Part shown: positions 31,282 to 39,240 of the stretch, in pieces
How the letters are laid out: each line of letters starts with the position of its first letter
How positions within the stretch are numbered: position 1 is the stretch's first letter
Source: Clostridia bacterium
GTDB lineage: Bacteria; Bacillota; Clostridia; Oscillospirales; CAG-272
Length of the DNA: 39,240 nucleotides
Direction of reading: 5' to 3'
NCBI GenBank assembly: GCA_017467085.1
Contig: JAFTSW010000083.1
Span: 1 to 39,240 of the forward strand
Made by a program: the position numbers and the translations under genes
The notes under the pieces: generated by a model
Databases searched by the model: none
What the model saw: only the letters and a program-made list of their open reading frames with translations
What the model was told of the DNA's origin: nothing

Positions 31282-31914
31282 ATGGAGCATAAAAGTATAT
31301 CCTTAGCAGACCAGGTCTTTGAGCGCCTGGAAAACGATATCTTGACAGGAGTTTATGCCCGTGGCGAGATTCTGAACGAAATGAAGCTGGTGGCAGACCT
31401 GGGCGTCAGCCGTACCCCTGTGCGTGAGGCGGTCAAGCGCTTGGAGCAGGAAAGCCTCTTGGAGGTTTCCGCGAAGGGCATCACCGTCCTTGGCGTCAGC
31501 GCGAAGGATTTGCAGGATATTTACGAGCTTCGCCTGCATATCGAGGGCTTGGCGGCGGCAGAAGCGGCAAAGAATATCACCGAAGAGGAGTTAGCGGAGC
31601 TGAAGGAGGCGCTTGATTTGCAAGCCTATTACGCCGAAAAGCACGATGCAGGGCACATCAAGTATATGGACAGCCGCTTTCATCAGCTGATTTACCGCTT
31701 CAGCGGTAGCCGTGTCTTTTACGATACCCTCTTGCCCCTGCATAAAAAGGTGCAGAAATTCCGCGGCGCCTCGGTAGAGAATCATAGCCGTGCCTCCTCC
31801 TCTGTGCAGGAGCATCAGGCTATCTATGAGGCAATCGCCGCCCACGATGCAGACCGTGCCGAGGCGGCAATGGTGCTGCACGTGCAAAACGCTAAAAACC
31901 ACATTAAAGTATAA
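31282..31914 (+). CDS. GntR/FCD regulator, second copy
   Basis: Identical twin of 7327-7959: 210 residues, winged helix plus FCD domain with D130, H134, H178 and H200. Confidence 0.9.
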   Translation: MEHKSISLADQVFERLENDILTGVYARGEILNEMKLVADLGVSRTPVREAVKRLEQESLLEVSAKGITVLGVSAKDLQDIYELRLHIEGLAAAEAAKNITEEELAELKEALDLQAYYAEKHDAGHIKYMDSRFHQLIYRFSGSRVFYDTLLPLHKKVQKFRGASVENHSRASSSVQEHQAIYEAIAAHDADRAEAAMVLHVQNAKNHIKV

Positions 31915-31934
31915 ATATAAAGAAGGAAAAGAAA

Positions 31935-33863
31935 ATGGGACTGACTCTTGCGCAAAAAATTATCAAATCCCATCTTGTTTCGGGCAAGATGGAGGTAGGC
32001 GAGGAAATCGCCCTCCGTATCGACCAGACCTTAACCCAGGACGCCACGGGTACAATGGCATACCTGGAATTTGAAACAATGGGTATTCCCCGTGTCAGAA
32101 CGGAGAAGAGCGTGGCGTATATCGACCACAATACCCTGCAAAGCGGCTTTGAAAACGCCGATGACCACAGATTTATCCAGTCTATTGCCTCCAAATACGG
32201 CATTTGGTTCTCCCGTCCCGGCAACGGCATCTGTCACCAGGTGCATCTGGAGCGCTTCGGTATCCCGGGAAAGACCCTTATCGGCTCCGATAGCCACACC
32301 CCCACAGGCGGCGGTATCGGTATGCTGGCGTTTGGCGCGGGCGGTCTTGACGTTGCCGTGGCAATGGGCGGCGGCGCCTACTACATCACTATGCCCCGTA
32401 TGATTAAGGTCAATCTGACGGGCAAGCTCAATCCCTTTGTTACCGCCAAGGACGTCAGCCTTGAAATTCTGCGTATCCTTTCGGTGAAGGGCGGCGTTGG
32501 CGCTATCATCGAATGGGGTGGCGAGGGCATTGCCAGCCTCTCCGTTCCCGAGCGTGCCACCATCACCAATATGGGCACCGAGCTTGGTGCCACCACCTCT
32601 ATTTTCCCCTCCGATGAGATTACCCGTGCCTTCTTAAAGGCAGAGGGCAGAGAAGAGGACTATACCCCCCTCGCCTCCGACCCCGATGCCGTCTACGATA
32701 GAGTGATTGATATCAACCTCTCCGAGCTGAAGCCCTTGATTGCTTGCCCCCATATGCCCGACAACGTGGTAACGGTGGAAAGCCTCCGTGGCACCAAGGT
32801 GCATCAGGTGTGCATCGGCTCCTGCACCAACTCTTCGCTGTTGGATATGCTCAAGGTTGCGGCGCTCTTGAAGGGCAAAACCATTCATCCCGACGTCAGC
32901 CTCTCCATCTCCCCCGGAAGCAAGCAGGTGCTTTCTATGCTTGCCGAGTGCGGCGCCTTGACCGATATGCTGGCAGCAGGCGCAAGAGTTCTGGAGTGCG
33001 CGTGCGGTCCCTGTATCGGTATGGGCTTCTCCCCCAATTCCGCCGGCGTGAGCCTCCGTACCTTCAACCGCAACTTTGAGGGCAGAAGCGGCACCAAGGA
33101 CGCGGGCGTCTACCTTGTTTCCCCCGAAACGGCAGTTGCCGCCGCTTTAACGGCAGAAATCACCGACCCCCGTCTGCTTGGCGAGGCGCCCGCGGTGACC
33201 CTACCCGAGAAATTCCGCATCGACGATAGCGCCGTCCTTGCTCCTGCTCCTGCCGATAAGGCAGATGCGGTGGAGGTACTGCGCGGACCCAACATCAAGA
33301 AATTCCCCGATAGCCGTCCCCAGACCGATAGCCTCACCGCCGAGCTGGTGTTGAAGGTTGGCGACAATATCACCACCGACCACATTATGCCCGCAGGCGC
33401 CAAAATTCTCCCCTATCGCTCCAATATCCCCCATCTGTCCCAGTATTGCTTCGGCGTTTGTGACCCCACCTTCCCCGAAAGAGCCAAGGCGGCAGGAGAG
33501 TGCTTCGTGGTAGGCGGCGTAAACTACGGCCAGGGCTCCTCCCGTGAGCACGCGGCTCTCGTTCCCTTGTACTTAGGCGTCCGTGTGGTTATCGCCAAGA
33601 GCTTTGCCCGTATCCACGTGGCAAACCTCATCAACGCAGGCATTATGCCCCTCACCTTTGAGAATCCCGAGGATTACGATGCCCTCAACCAGGGCGACCG
33701 CCTCTCCCTTTCGGGTGTGTACCAAGGTATGGAGGATGGCAAAATGCTGTTGACCGATGAAACCAACGGCAAACAAATTCCCTTGGTCTGCGCCTTCACC
33801 GAGCGCCAGAAGGATATGCTCAAGGCAGGCGGCCTTCTCGCCTACACAGGCTCGAAGAACTGA
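31935..33863 (+). CDS. acnA: Aconitate hydratase, Aquifex-type, second copy
   Basis: Identical twin of 5378-7306: cluster cysteines C297, C357 and C360, 642 residues; third gene of the operon. Confidence 0.92.
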   Translation: MGLTLAQKIIKSHLVSGKMEVGEEIALRIDQTLTQDATGTMAYLEFETMGIPRVRTEKSVAYIDHNTLQSGFENADDHRFIQSIASKYGIWFSRPGNGICHQVHLERFGIPGKTLIGSDSHTPTGGGIGMLAFGAGGLDVAVAMGGGAYYITMPRMIKVNLTGKLNPFVTAKDVSLEILRILSVKGGVGAIIEWGGEGIASLSVPERATITNMGTELGATTSIFPSDEITRAFLKAEGREEDYTPLASDPDAVYDRVIDINLSELKPLIACPHMPDNVVTVESLRGTKVHQVCIGSCTNSSLLDMLKVAALLKGKTIHPDVSLSISPGSKQVLSMLAECGALTDMLAAGARVLECACGPCIGMGFSPNSAGVSLRTFNRNFEGRSGTKDAGVYLVSPETAVAAALTAEITDPRLLGEAPAVTLPEKFRIDDSAVLAPAPADKADAVEVLRGPNIKKFPDSRPQTDSLTAELVLKVGDNITTDHIMPAGAKILPYRSNIPHLSQYCFGVCDPTFPERAKAAGECFVVGGVNYGQGSSREHAALVPLYLGVRVVIAKSFARIHVANLINAGIMPLTFENPEDYDALNQGDRLSLSGVYQGMEDGKMLLTDETNGKQIPLVCAFTERQKDMLKAGGLLAYTGSKN

Positions 33864-33870
33864 CCGTTTA

Positions 33871-33896
33871 GCGGCGCGTCCTTAAGGACTCGCCGC
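33871..33896. other. Post-aconitase hairpin, second copy
   Basis: Twin of 5345-5370, G/C-rich stem without a T run. Confidence 0.5.
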
Positions 33897-33900
33897 ATCC

Positions 33901-33938
33901 ATATCAATCCCTTAGCAATATGAGATTGATATTATAAT
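33901..33938 (+). promoter_or_regulatory. RHH gene promoter with inverted repeat, second copy
   Basis: ATATCAATC (33901-33909), GATTGATAT (33924-33932) and TATAAT (33933-33938). Twin of 5303-5340. Confidence 0.5.
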
Positions 33939-33958
33939 AAGATTTTTTGGAGAAATAT

Positions 33959-34153
33959 ATGAGAAATAAGAAAAACAAGCATCTTGGAATTGAGATTGAC
34001 CCTTCGCTTCATTACAAGCTGCATTATATCTCCAAATATTACGGTCGTTCCGCCAATGGAGAAATCCTGTATCTGATACGGCAAGAAATTAAAGCTTTTG
34101 AGAAGCAAGAAGGAGAAATTGTTCTTCCCAAAAGTGAAGAGGAAAACGGATAG
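33959..34153 (+). CDS. Arc-like ribbon-helix-helix protein, second copy
   Basis: Identical twin of 5088-5282: 64 residues with the GRSANGEI turn; ATG chosen over the upstream TTG that overlaps the ribosome site. Confidence 0.75.
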   Translation: MRNKKNKHLGIEIDPSLHYKLHYISKYYGRSANGEILYLIRQEIKAFEKQEGEIVLPKSEEENG

Positions 34154-34154
34154 T

Positions 34155-34190
34155 ACAAAAACGCAAATGCCACGGCATTTGCGTTTTTGT
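34155..34190. terminator. Bidirectional terminator, second copy
   Basis: Twin of 5051-5086, a perfect 16-bp stem. Confidence 0.85.
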
Positions 34191-34194
34191 ATAA

Positions 34195-34230
34195 AAAAGA
34201 AAAAAGGCAAACGCACAGCGTTTGCCTTTT
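34195..34230 (-). terminator. rpmG-rplA operon terminator, second copy
   Basis: Twin of 5011-5046. Confidence 0.9.
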
Positions 34231-34239
34231 TGGTTGCTA

Positions 34240-34932
34240 TTAGTTAATCTTAGCAGCGTTAACCTTGACACCGGGGCCCATCGTGGAAGCCACAACGCAG
34301 CTCTTGATGTACTGACCCTTAGCGGAAGCGGGCTTCGCCTTGATAATGGCAGACATCAGGGTGTTAAAGTTTTCAGCAAGCTTTTCAGCGCCGAAGGAAG
34401 CCTTACCAACAGGGCAGTGAATGATGTTGGTCTTGTCCAGACGGTACTCAATCTTACCTGCCTTAGCCTCGGTAACAGCCTTTGCAACGTCCATCGTAAC
34501 GGTGCCGGCCTTGGGGTTAGGCATCAAGCCCTTAGGACCCAGAACCTTACCCAGACGGCCGATAACGCCCATCATGTCGGGGGTTGCGATAACAACGTCG
34601 AATTCAAACCAGTTCTCGGACTGAATCTTGGTAACGTATTCCTCAGCACCAACGTAGTCGGCACCTGCCTCTTCGGCAGCCTTTGCCTTGTCGCCACGAG
34701 CGAATACGAGGGTTCTCACGGTCTTACCGGTACCGTGAGGAAGAACGATGGCGCCGCGAACCTGCTGGTCAGCGTGACGGGAGTCAACACCCAAGCGGAT
34801 GTGAGCCTCAACGGTCTCGTCAAACTTAGCCTTTGCGGTCTGGCAAACCAGCTCCATAGCCTCAACGGACTCGTAGAGCTTGGATTTATCAATCAATTTT
34901 GCGCTTTCAACGTATTTCTTTCCGTTCAACAT
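34240..34932 (-). CDS. rplA: 50S ribosomal protein L1, second copy
   Basis: Identical twin of 4309-5001, 230 residues. Confidence 0.97.
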   Translation of the reverse strand: MLNGKKYVESAKLIDKSKLYESVEAMELVCQTAKAKFDETVEAHIRLGVDSRHADQQVRGAIVLPHGTGKTVRTLVFARGDKAKAAEEAGADYVGAEEYVTKIQSENWFEFDVVIATPDMMGVIGRLGKVLGPKGLMPNPKAGTVTMDVAKAVTEAKAGKIEYRLDKTNIIHCPVGKASFGAEKLAENFNTLMSAIIKAKPASAKGQYIKSCVVASTMGPGVKVNAAKIN

Positions 34933-34947
34933 CTTTCGTTCCTCCTA

Positions 34948-35373
34948 TCACTCTTCCACCGTAACGCCCATGCTGCGTGCGGTGCCCGCAACCATGCTCA
35001 TAGCGGCTTCCAGGGAAGCGGCGTTCAGGTCTTTCATTTTGGTCTCTGCAATCTTGGTCAGCTGTTCCTTGGTCAGAACGGCAACCTTGGTCTTGTTAGG
35101 AGCGGGAGAAGCAGTCTCGATGCCGCAAGCCTTCTTAATGAGAACGGCTGCGGGAGGAGTCTTGGTGATAAAGGTGAAAGAACGGTCAGCGTATACCGTA
35201 ATAACAACAGGGATAATAAGACCTGCGTCATTCTTGGTTCTTTCGTTAAATTCCTTGGTGAAGTTCGGGATAGAAACACCGTACTGACCAAGTGCGGGAC
35301 CTACGGGGGGCTGGGGAGTAGCCTTACCGGCAGGCAACTGAAGCTTAATATATCCGGAAATTTTCTTTGCCAT
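34948..35373 (-). CDS. rplK: 50S ribosomal protein L11, second copy
   Basis: Identical twin of 3868-4293, 141 residues. Confidence 0.97.
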   Translation of the reverse strand: MAKKISGYIKLQLPAGKATPQPPVGPALGQYGVSIPNFTKEFNERTKNDAGLIIPVVITVYADRSFTFITKTPPAAVLIKKACGIETASPAPNKTKVAVLTKEQLTKIAETKMKDLNAASLEAAMSMVAGTARSMGVTVEE

Positions 35374-35390
35374 TTTTCTGTACCTCCTGA

Positions 35391-35452
35391 TGTGGTGATT
35401 ATTCGGAAGAATTAAAGATTTTTTCTTCCTCCCACGGTTGCCCTTACGGGCA
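35391..35452 (-). promoter_or_regulatory. Probable L1-binding leader, second copy
   Basis: Twin of 3789-3850. Confidence 0.6.
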
Positions 35453-35472
35453 TAGGCAAAATGCGAATGCTA

Positions 35473-36018
35473 TCATTCGTTGGCGCAAACATCCTTTGCG
35501 TCTACGATAACGGGGATGTCGCGTCTACCCGTAGAAACAAGAACAGTAACCTGCTTCTTGTCCTCGGAGATTTCTTGAAGAACGCCCTCGTAACCTGCGA
35601 AAGCGCCGGAAACGAGCTTGACCTTCTTGCCGACCTTCAAAGCAAATTCCTCCTCGCGCTTGGATTCCACGCGGAAGAACTCAACCTCTTCCTCAGTCAG
35701 CGGCACGGGCTTGGAGCCGGGGCCTACGAAGCCGGTCACACCCGTGATGTTACGAACAACGTGCCAGCTTTCGTCTGTCATCGTCATTTTTACAAGCACG
35801 TAGGTAGGGAAAATCTTGGTTTCCACTTCCTTGACCTGCCCCTTTTCATTGGAAACGAGAGATTTTTCAATCGGGATTTGCACATCGTAAATCAGATGTC
35901 CAAGTCCGCGGTTTTCCACAATCTTCTCAATGCTGAGCTTTACTTTGTTTTCATAGCCGGAGTAAGTGTGAACAACATACCATCTGGGACCAAGGTTCAT
36001 TTCGTCAAAATCGCTCAT
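35473..36018 (-). CDS. nusG: NusG, second copy
   Basis: Identical twin of 3223-3768: NGN and KOW domains, 181 residues. Confidence 0.96.
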   Translation of the reverse strand: MSDFDEMNLGPRWYVVHTYSGYENKVKLSIEKIVENRGLGHLIYDVQIPIEKSLVSNEKGQVKEVETKIFPTYVLVKMTMTDESWHVVRNITGVTGFVGPGSKPVPLTEEEVEFFRVESKREEEFALKVGKKVKLVSGAFAGYEGVLQEISEDKKQVTVLVSTGRRDIPVIVDAKDVCANE

Positions 36019-36030
36019 CGTCCTCTGTCC

Positions 36031-36330
36031 TTATCTTAGAAAATATCCAAGGTTGCGAAGACCGATAACACCGTATTCCAAGCCGGTGTCAACCAAGGCA
36101 ATCGCAATGCTGAGAATGACGACCATCACGACAACGACGACAGAGCTTCTGACAGTCTCCTTGCGGGACAGCCAGACAACCTTCTTCATCTCGCTGACGT
36201 AATCACGGAAAAACTTCTTGATTTTTCCCCAAGTACGAGCGAAAAAGTTAGGCTTCTTTTCTTCTTTGGTTTTCTTTTCAGCGGCGGAGGAAGCAGCTTC
36301 CTCAGGCAGCTTTTCGTTCAAATCAGCCAT
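36031..36330 (-). CDS. secE: SecE, second copy
   Basis: Identical twin of 2911-3210: one membrane helix, 99 residues. Confidence 0.95.
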   Translation of the reverse strand: MADLNEKLPEEAASSAAEKKTKEEKKPNFFARTWGKIKKFFRDYVSEMKKVVWLSRKETVRSSVVVVVMVVILSIAIALVDTGLEYGVIGLRNLGYFLR

Positions 36331-36347
36331 TTTTTCCTCCCTGTTCC

Positions 36348-36497
36348 TTATTTCGTTTCTTTGTGCAGGGTGTGTTTGCGGCAGAAGCGGCAGAACTTGT
36401 TCAGCTCGATTCTGTCCGGGTCATTCTTTTTGTTTTTCATCGTGTCATAATTTCTTTGCTTACATTCCGTGCAGGCAAGGGTAATTTTGACTCTCAT
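36348..36497 (-). CDS. rpmG: 50S ribosomal protein L33, second copy
   Basis: Identical twin of 2744-2893: four zinc cysteines, 49 residues. Confidence 0.95.
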   Translation of the reverse strand: MRVKITLACTECKQRNYDTMKNKKNDPDRIELNKFCRFCRKHTLHKETK

Positions 36498-36596
36498 GTG
36501 CGGCACCTCTTTCTTTCTTAATATTATTTCGGCTTGTAGCCGAGTACCTCCCTCATATCGGGGCTTCTTTGGCGCTATGTCCCAGAAAAAGCGCAC

Positions 36597-36622
36597 AAAA
36601 AAAAGACCTCTCCGACAGAGGT
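36597..36622 (-). terminator. Leader terminator-like hairpin of the rpmG operon, second copy
   Basis: Twin of 2619-2644. Confidence 0.6.
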
Positions 36623-36628
36623 ATACCT

Positions 36629-36657
36629 ATCATACCATACTTTTCTTCTTTTGTCAA
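36629..36657 (-). promoter_or_regulatory. rpmG operon promoter, second copy
   Basis: Twin of 2584-2612. Confidence 0.85.
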
Positions 36658-36726
36658 GAGAATTTGCATATTTTTTTCGTCTTTTCTTCTTTATTATTAT
36701 CTTCTTTCATTTTTTTGTTTTTTTAC

Positions 36727-36755
36727 TTGCTTCATAGGGAAAAATAGTGTATAAT
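36727..36755 (+). promoter_or_regulatory. D-lactate dehydrogenase promoter, second copy
   Basis: TTGCTT (36727-36732), 17-bp spacer, TATAAT (36750-36755). Twin of 2486-2514. The leader stem-loop follows at 36822-36858. Confidence 0.75.
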
Positions 36756-36887
36756 ACTGTTAGAAGCACGCTATCGGGAATACTGCGCCGCAAAAGCAGA
36801 AAAGATAAATTCAATCAATACCCCTTGCGCCGAAAAGCATAGCAAGCCGTCGCAAGGGCGCCTGGCAAGAAAGGAACAGCCAACTAT

Positions 36888-37925
36888 ATGAAAATCGCTT
36901 TTTTTGATACAAAGCCGTACGATAAGCCCTATTTTGAAAAATACGGAAAGGAGTACGGCGTCACCTTCAAGTTTTTTGAAACCAAGCTGACGGCGGATAC
37001 CGTGGAGCTTGCCGCAGGGTATGACGGCGTTTGTGCCTTCGTCAATGACCGTGTGGATGCCGCCGTCATCGACAGATTGCAGGAGCTGGGCGTGGGGATT
37101 CTGGCGCTTCGCTGCGCGGGCTTCAACAACGTGGATATGAAGCACGCCTTTGGGCGTCTGCACGTTTTGCGTGTGCCTGCCTATTCGCCCTACGCCGTTG
37201 CCGAGCACGCTATGGCGCTGCTTTTAACCTCCGTGCGCCGTATTCATAAGGCGTATATTCGCTCCAAGGAATTTAATTTCAGCCTGTCGGGGCTGACAGG
37301 CTTTGATTTGCACGGTAAAACGGTTGGCATCGTCGGAACGGGCAAAATCGGCAAGGTCTTTGCCGGTATCTGCCTTGGCTTCGGTATGCGGGTGCTGGCA
37401 TACGATAAATACCCCGATGCGGAGCTGGTAAAACGGGCAGGGGTGGAATACGTGACGCTGGACGCTCTCTTTGCGGAAAGTGACGTGATTTCTCTCCACT
37501 GTCCCCTCACCGAGGAAACCCACTACCTCGTTAACGCCGATTCTATTTCCCGTATGAAGAAGGGCGTTGTTATTATTAATACCTCCCGTGGGGCGCTGGT
37601 GGATTCCGAGGCGCTGCTATCGGGCATCAAGTCCCGCCAGGTGGGCGCCGCCTGCCTTGACGTCTACGAGGAGGAGGCAGACCTCTTCTTCGAGGACAAT
37701 TCGGGACACATTATGGAGGACGATACCTTGGCGCGTCTTATCACGATGCCCAACGTCTTGGTTACCTCTCACCAGGCATTCCTCACCGAGGAGGCGTTGG
37801 AGAATATTGCGGAAACCACGGTGAAAAACATCGTCACCCTTGCCGAAACAGGGGAATGCCCCAACGAGCTTTGCTACCGCGGTGGCGAGGCCAAGGACTG
37901 TAAAAGCGGAAAATGCTTTTCGTAA
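36888..37925 (+). CDS. ldhA: D-lactate dehydrogenase, second copy
   Basis: Identical twin of 1316-2353: R234, E263 and H295 in place, cysteine-rich C-terminal tail, 345 residues. Confidence 0.88.
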   Translation: MKIAFFDTKPYDKPYFEKYGKEYGVTFKFFETKLTADTVELAAGYDGVCAFVNDRVDAAVIDRLQELGVGILALRCAGFNNVDMKHAFGRLHVLRVPAYSPYAVAEHAMALLLTSVRRIHKAYIRSKEFNFSLSGLTGFDLHGKTVGIVGTGKIGKVFAGICLGFGMRVLAYDKYPDAELVKRAGVEYVTLDALFAESDVISLHCPLTEETHYLVNADSISRMKKGVVIINTSRGALVDSEALLSGIKSRQVGAACLDVYEEEADLFFEDNSGHIMEDDTLARLITMPNVLVTSHQAFLTEEALENIAETTVKNIVTLAETGECPNELCYRGGEAKDCKSGKCFS

Positions 37926-37974
37926 AGAACTGTTTACCTTATAAGCAATAAATCAAGAAAGTGAGGACTTTGTT

Positions 37975-38970
37975 ATGCCAGGACCCGGTGGAGGAGGACG
38001 CGGCGGCGGCTTTGGCGGCGGCGGATTCGGAGGAGGCGGCGGCTTCGGTGGCGGCGGTCATCGCGGCGGCTTTGGAATGGGAGGCGGCTTCCGACCCCAT
38101 TTCGGCTTTGGACCCCGTATGTACGGAAGACCCTATTACTACGGTAGAGTGGGGTGCTTAAACGGGCTTTTGGGCTTGCTGTTTTTCCCCATTGTGATGT
38201 TGATTATCGTGGCTATCAGCTTTGCCGCGTCCCTCGGCTCTGTGGTGTCGGATGTTGCCAACGGCGGTCGGGTGAAATATAGCGAAAGAGCCTTTCAGGA
38301 ATATGCCTCGGAGCAGTACGTGGCGGAATTTGGAGAGAGCGACTCCTACGAAACCAACCTTCTTATCGTCTTTTTGACCAACGAGGAGGCGGACAGCTAT
38401 TATTGCATCGCCTGGATAGGCGACTATGTAAAGGACGGTATCAAGGATAAGTTCGGCAATGAATATACCGAGTTCGGCTTGGCGGTTACGGGCTCCGTTG
38501 CCAATTACTATGCCAACTCTCTCAGCTCTAACCTTGCCTCCGTGATGAACAAAATGGGAGATAGCGTGGTAAGCGAGGGGCTTTCCTCCTCCTTTATCGA
38601 GGGCTTTGAAAGCGACAAGAGCATCCCCTCCCACGTAACCAACTATTCCAATATCGTTATCAACGAGCAAACGGTGAATATGGCGCTGGAGCGCTTCACC
38701 GAAAGAACCGATATTCCTGCCGTTATCGTGGTGGATACCGCGGAAAACGTCTTTGGCAAAACCATGCCCATCGGTAGCATCGTCATTACCGTAGCGCTTG
38801 CCGTGGCGGTCATCGTGGCCATCGTGCTTCTGGTTCGTGCCATACGTCAGCGCAAGAACGGCAACGGCGGTGGCGGCAATAATAGCGGCTATGACGACGG
38901 AAGCGGACGCACCTACAATGACGGTAGCGGACGCAGCTATCATGACGGAAGCGACCGTCAAAATTGGTAA
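37975..38970 (+). CDS. Glycine-rich two-helix membrane protein, second copy
   Basis: Identical twin of 271-1266: glycine/phenylalanine-rich N-terminus, two membrane helices, Y-x-DGSGR tail repeats; 331 residues. Confidence 0.8.
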   Translation: MPGPGGGGRGGGFGGGGFGGGGGFGGGGHRGGFGMGGGFRPHFGFGPRMYGRPYYYGRVGCLNGLLGLLFFPIVMLIIVAISFAASLGSVVSDVANGGRVKYSERAFQEYASEQYVAEFGESDSYETNLLIVFLTNEEADSYYCIAWIGDYVKDGIKDKFGNEYTEFGLAVTGSVANYYANSLSSNLASVMNKMGDSVVSEGLSSSFIEGFESDKSIPSHVTNYSNIVINEQTVNMALERFTERTDIPAVIVVDTAENVFGKTMPIGSIVITVALAVAVIVAIVLLVRAIRQRKNGNGGGGNNSGYDDGSGRTYNDGSGRSYHDGSDRQNW

Positions 38971-38982
38971 GCCTTCAAAAAC

Positions 38983-39161
38983 GGGCTGTCTCATTTGAGG
39001 CAGCCCGTCTCATTTTGCGTCAAGAAAGGCGCAAAATGAGGAAATTTTCGAAGAAAATTTGTGCGTTCGTTTCGCTTTTTTTCAAAAGTGAAACGAACAG
39101 GGGCAAAAAAGGAGCCGTTTTCGGCTCCTTTTTGGTGTCTCACGAAATAGTGAGACAGCCC
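38983..39161. mobile_element. MITE-like hairpin block, second copy
   Basis: Twin of 80-258, including the 11-bp terminal inverted repeats and the bidirectional terminator hairpin (39105-39133). Confidence 0.45.
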
Positions 39162-39172
39162 CTTTTTTCTTT

Positions 39173-39238
39173 TTATTCGTTTTTTCCAAGAGGGGCGCGG
39201 CGGAAGGTGCCGTCCGTTTCAATGCGCTCGCCATTAAG
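39173..39238 (-). CDS. C-terminal end of an unidentified protein, second copy
   Basis: Twin of 3-68, 21 residues, cut by the right window edge. Confidence 0.4.
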   Translation of the reverse strand, partial: LNGERIETDGTFRRAPLGKNE

Positions 39239-39240
39239 AA

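Larger units (their letters stand above)
1..39240. repeat. Perfect inverted repeat spanning the whole window (two 19,620-bp arms, no spacer)
   Basis: The last bases of the window are the reverse complement of the first ones, and this holds throughout: every open reading frame in one arm has a twin at 39241 minus its coordinates, on the other strand, with an identical translation. Intergenic segments compared by eye (ends, promoters, terminators, axis) also match without a mismatch. The axis lies between bases 19620 and 19621. Most probable cause: fold-back during assembly or library preparation, so that one 19.6-kb locus was written twice. A biological inverted duplication or a replicated hairpin end are less likely alternatives. 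Confidence 0.98.

Overview
The whole window is one exact inverted repeat. Bases 19621-39240 are the reverse complement of bases 1-19620, with no spacer. The axis is at 19620/19621, between ATG and CAT inside GAACCCGATGCATCGGGTTC. Every gene therefore occurs twice, at coordinates x and 39241-x, on opposite strands, and I saw no sequence difference between copies. A perfect 2 x 19.6 kb palindrome made of housekeeping genes is most easily explained as an assembly or library fold-back of one chromosomal segment. A real inverted duplication cannot be excluded from sequence alone. Full descriptions are given for the left arm (1-19620); right-arm entries are short and point back.

The organism looks like a spore-forming, probably anaerobic member of the Firmicutes (Clostridia), most likely uncultured. 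The signs are TTGACA/TATAAT promoters with 17-bp spacers, strong AGGAGG-type ribosome binding sites, a zinc-binding (four-Cys) L33, a SipL-like SPOCS/LysM spore protein beside a SpoIIQ-like M23 protein, a clostridial-type Re-citrate synthase-like enzyme with an Aquifex-type aconitase, and a D-lactate dehydrogenase. Genus cannot be assigned.

Left arm, in order: the 3' end of an unidentified gene (3-68); a 179-bp MITE-like block tiled with hairpins (80-258); a glycine-rich membrane protein and a D-lactate dehydrogenase (minus strand); then, divergently, rpmG-secE-nusG-rplK-rplA (plus strand) with a terminator-like hairpin at the predicted transcription start and an L1-type leader before rplK. 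After two terminators come a small Arc-like ribbon-helix-helix gene and a three-gene minus-strand operon: Re-citrate synthase-like gene, GntR/FCD regulator, aconitase. Its promoter overlaps a perfect GntR-type palindrome. Next is a convergent sporulation pair (sipL-like and spoIIQ-like, 4 bp apart), the glycolytic operon pgk-tpiA (minus), the plus-strand group rsmG, pyridoxal/pyridoxine kinase and a small XRE regulator, and finally a WYL-family regulator with a GH36 alpha-galactosidase (minus).

Functional themes are translation and transcription elongation, lower glycolysis and lactate fermentation, an oxidative citrate-to-isocitrate branch probably feeding 2-oxoglutarate and glutamate synthesis, alpha-galactoside use, and forespore engulfment/coat assembly. 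No phage genes, CRISPR array, rRNA, tRNA or transposase gene was seen. The most unusual structural signals are the palindrome itself, the hairpin block at both ends, and the leader hairpin of the rpmG operon.
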